Assembly: GCA_964370065.1 (NCBI GenBank)
Contig: CAYJGK010000003.1
Coordinates: 18,494-82,493 of the forward strand
DNA: 64,000 nucleotides
Direction: 5' to 3'
DNA from: CAMQRS01 sp964370065
GTDB lineage: Bacteria; Bacillota_I; Bacilli_A; Erysipelotrichales; Erysipelotrichaceae
Positions 63,957-64,000 of this stretch are shown here, in pieces. The stretch's first letter is position 1; every line of letters starts with the position of its first letter. Made by a program: the position numbers and the translations under genes. The notes under the pieces are model-generated. The model was not told the DNA's origin. It saw nothing but the letters and a program-made list of their open reading frames with translations, and searched no databases.

Positions 63957-63985
63957 TTGACAAAGGAAAGGGTAAATGGTAGTAT
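63957..63985 (+). promoter_or_regulatory. Strong promoter at the window edge
   Basis: TTGACA (63957-63962), exactly 17 bases, TAGTAT (63980-63985). The downstream gene lies outside the window. Confidence 0.75.
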
Positions 63986-64000
63986 AGAAAAGCACAAAAA

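Noticed and set aside
1..64000. tRNA or rRNA genes, CRISPR arrays, prophage and intact insertion sequences
   Set aside because: No T-arm-like GTTCRA contexts with matching arms, spaced direct repeats, transposase or integrase motifs were seen on reading through. A tRNAscan or CRISPR search would settle it.

Overview
The window reads as a chromosomal segment of a low-GC Gram-positive bacterium (Bacillota). Supporting this are T-box leaders, a lysine riboswitch, RNase J, ECF vitamin transport, AGGAGG ribosome binding sites, a DapH-type diaminopimelate pathway and many intrinsic terminators. Gene content (FNT transporter, hemolysin III, pyruvate phosphate dikinase, ECF transporter, large Ig-like surface protein) fits a fermentative, host-associated species, perhaps in the Erysipelotrichia; that placement is inference. 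TGA is a working stop codon (for example in the antiporter, malQ, lysA, dapF and ftsW genes). No tRNA, rRNA, CRISPR array, intact insertion sequence or prophage was seen.

Layout. 1-6.4 kb: the end of a CcdA-thioredoxin fusion, a cation antiporter, a YaiI/YqxD protein, a Y-family polymerase with a YolD-like partner, an FNT channel, hemolysin III and two small membrane proteins. 6.5-13.7 kb: a LacI regulator with a palindromic operator before malQ, a short 2[4Fe-4S] ferredoxin, miaB, an MFS exporter with an in-frame TGA at codon 5, a GNAT acetyltransferase and tag. 13.7-15.0 kb: a 1.2 kb gene-free stretch with its own promoter and terminator and several nested helices, a candidate large structured RNA. 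15.0-24.2 kb: a cobalamin-riboswitch operon encoding two EcfT proteins, a fused double ATPase, a CbrT-like S component, a 1243-residue anchored surface protein and a membrane-anchored FecR-like/DUF4430 protein. It reads as a complete corrinoid capture and import system.

24.2-33.2 kb: gdhA on the minus strand; a lysine-riboswitch operon lysA-dapF-dapA-dapB ending in a HAD-DapH fusion; a membrane-anchored arylsulfate sulfotransferase; and the remnant of a GNAT gene. 33.3-43.3 kb: an SpoU-type RNA methyltransferase, typA, an Lsa-like ABC-F protein, valS behind a T-box, and pyruvate phosphate dikinase. 43.4-49.9 kb: an RpiR regulator, a fructose-type PTS EIIABC, a GH38 alpha-mannosidase and glycerate kinase, which together form a predicted mannosylglycerate pathway. 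49.9-52.0 kb: a yybP-ykoY (Mn2+) riboswitch with an overlapping terminator in front of a CaCA-family antiporter, then a uridine-kinase-like protein. 52.0-64 kb: pheST behind a T-box, RNase J and peptide deformylase on the minus strand, an FtsW/RodA protein, rsmD, coaD, a Na/Pi cotransporter and a purine permease.

Five cis-regulatory RNAs (cobalamin, lysine, Mn2+, T-box for Val, T-box for Phe) are recognisable from conserved motifs. The most interesting unexplained element is the orphan transcript unit at about 13.84-14.92 kb. The most complete system is the cobalamin-riboswitch ECF/surface-capture operon immediately downstream of it.
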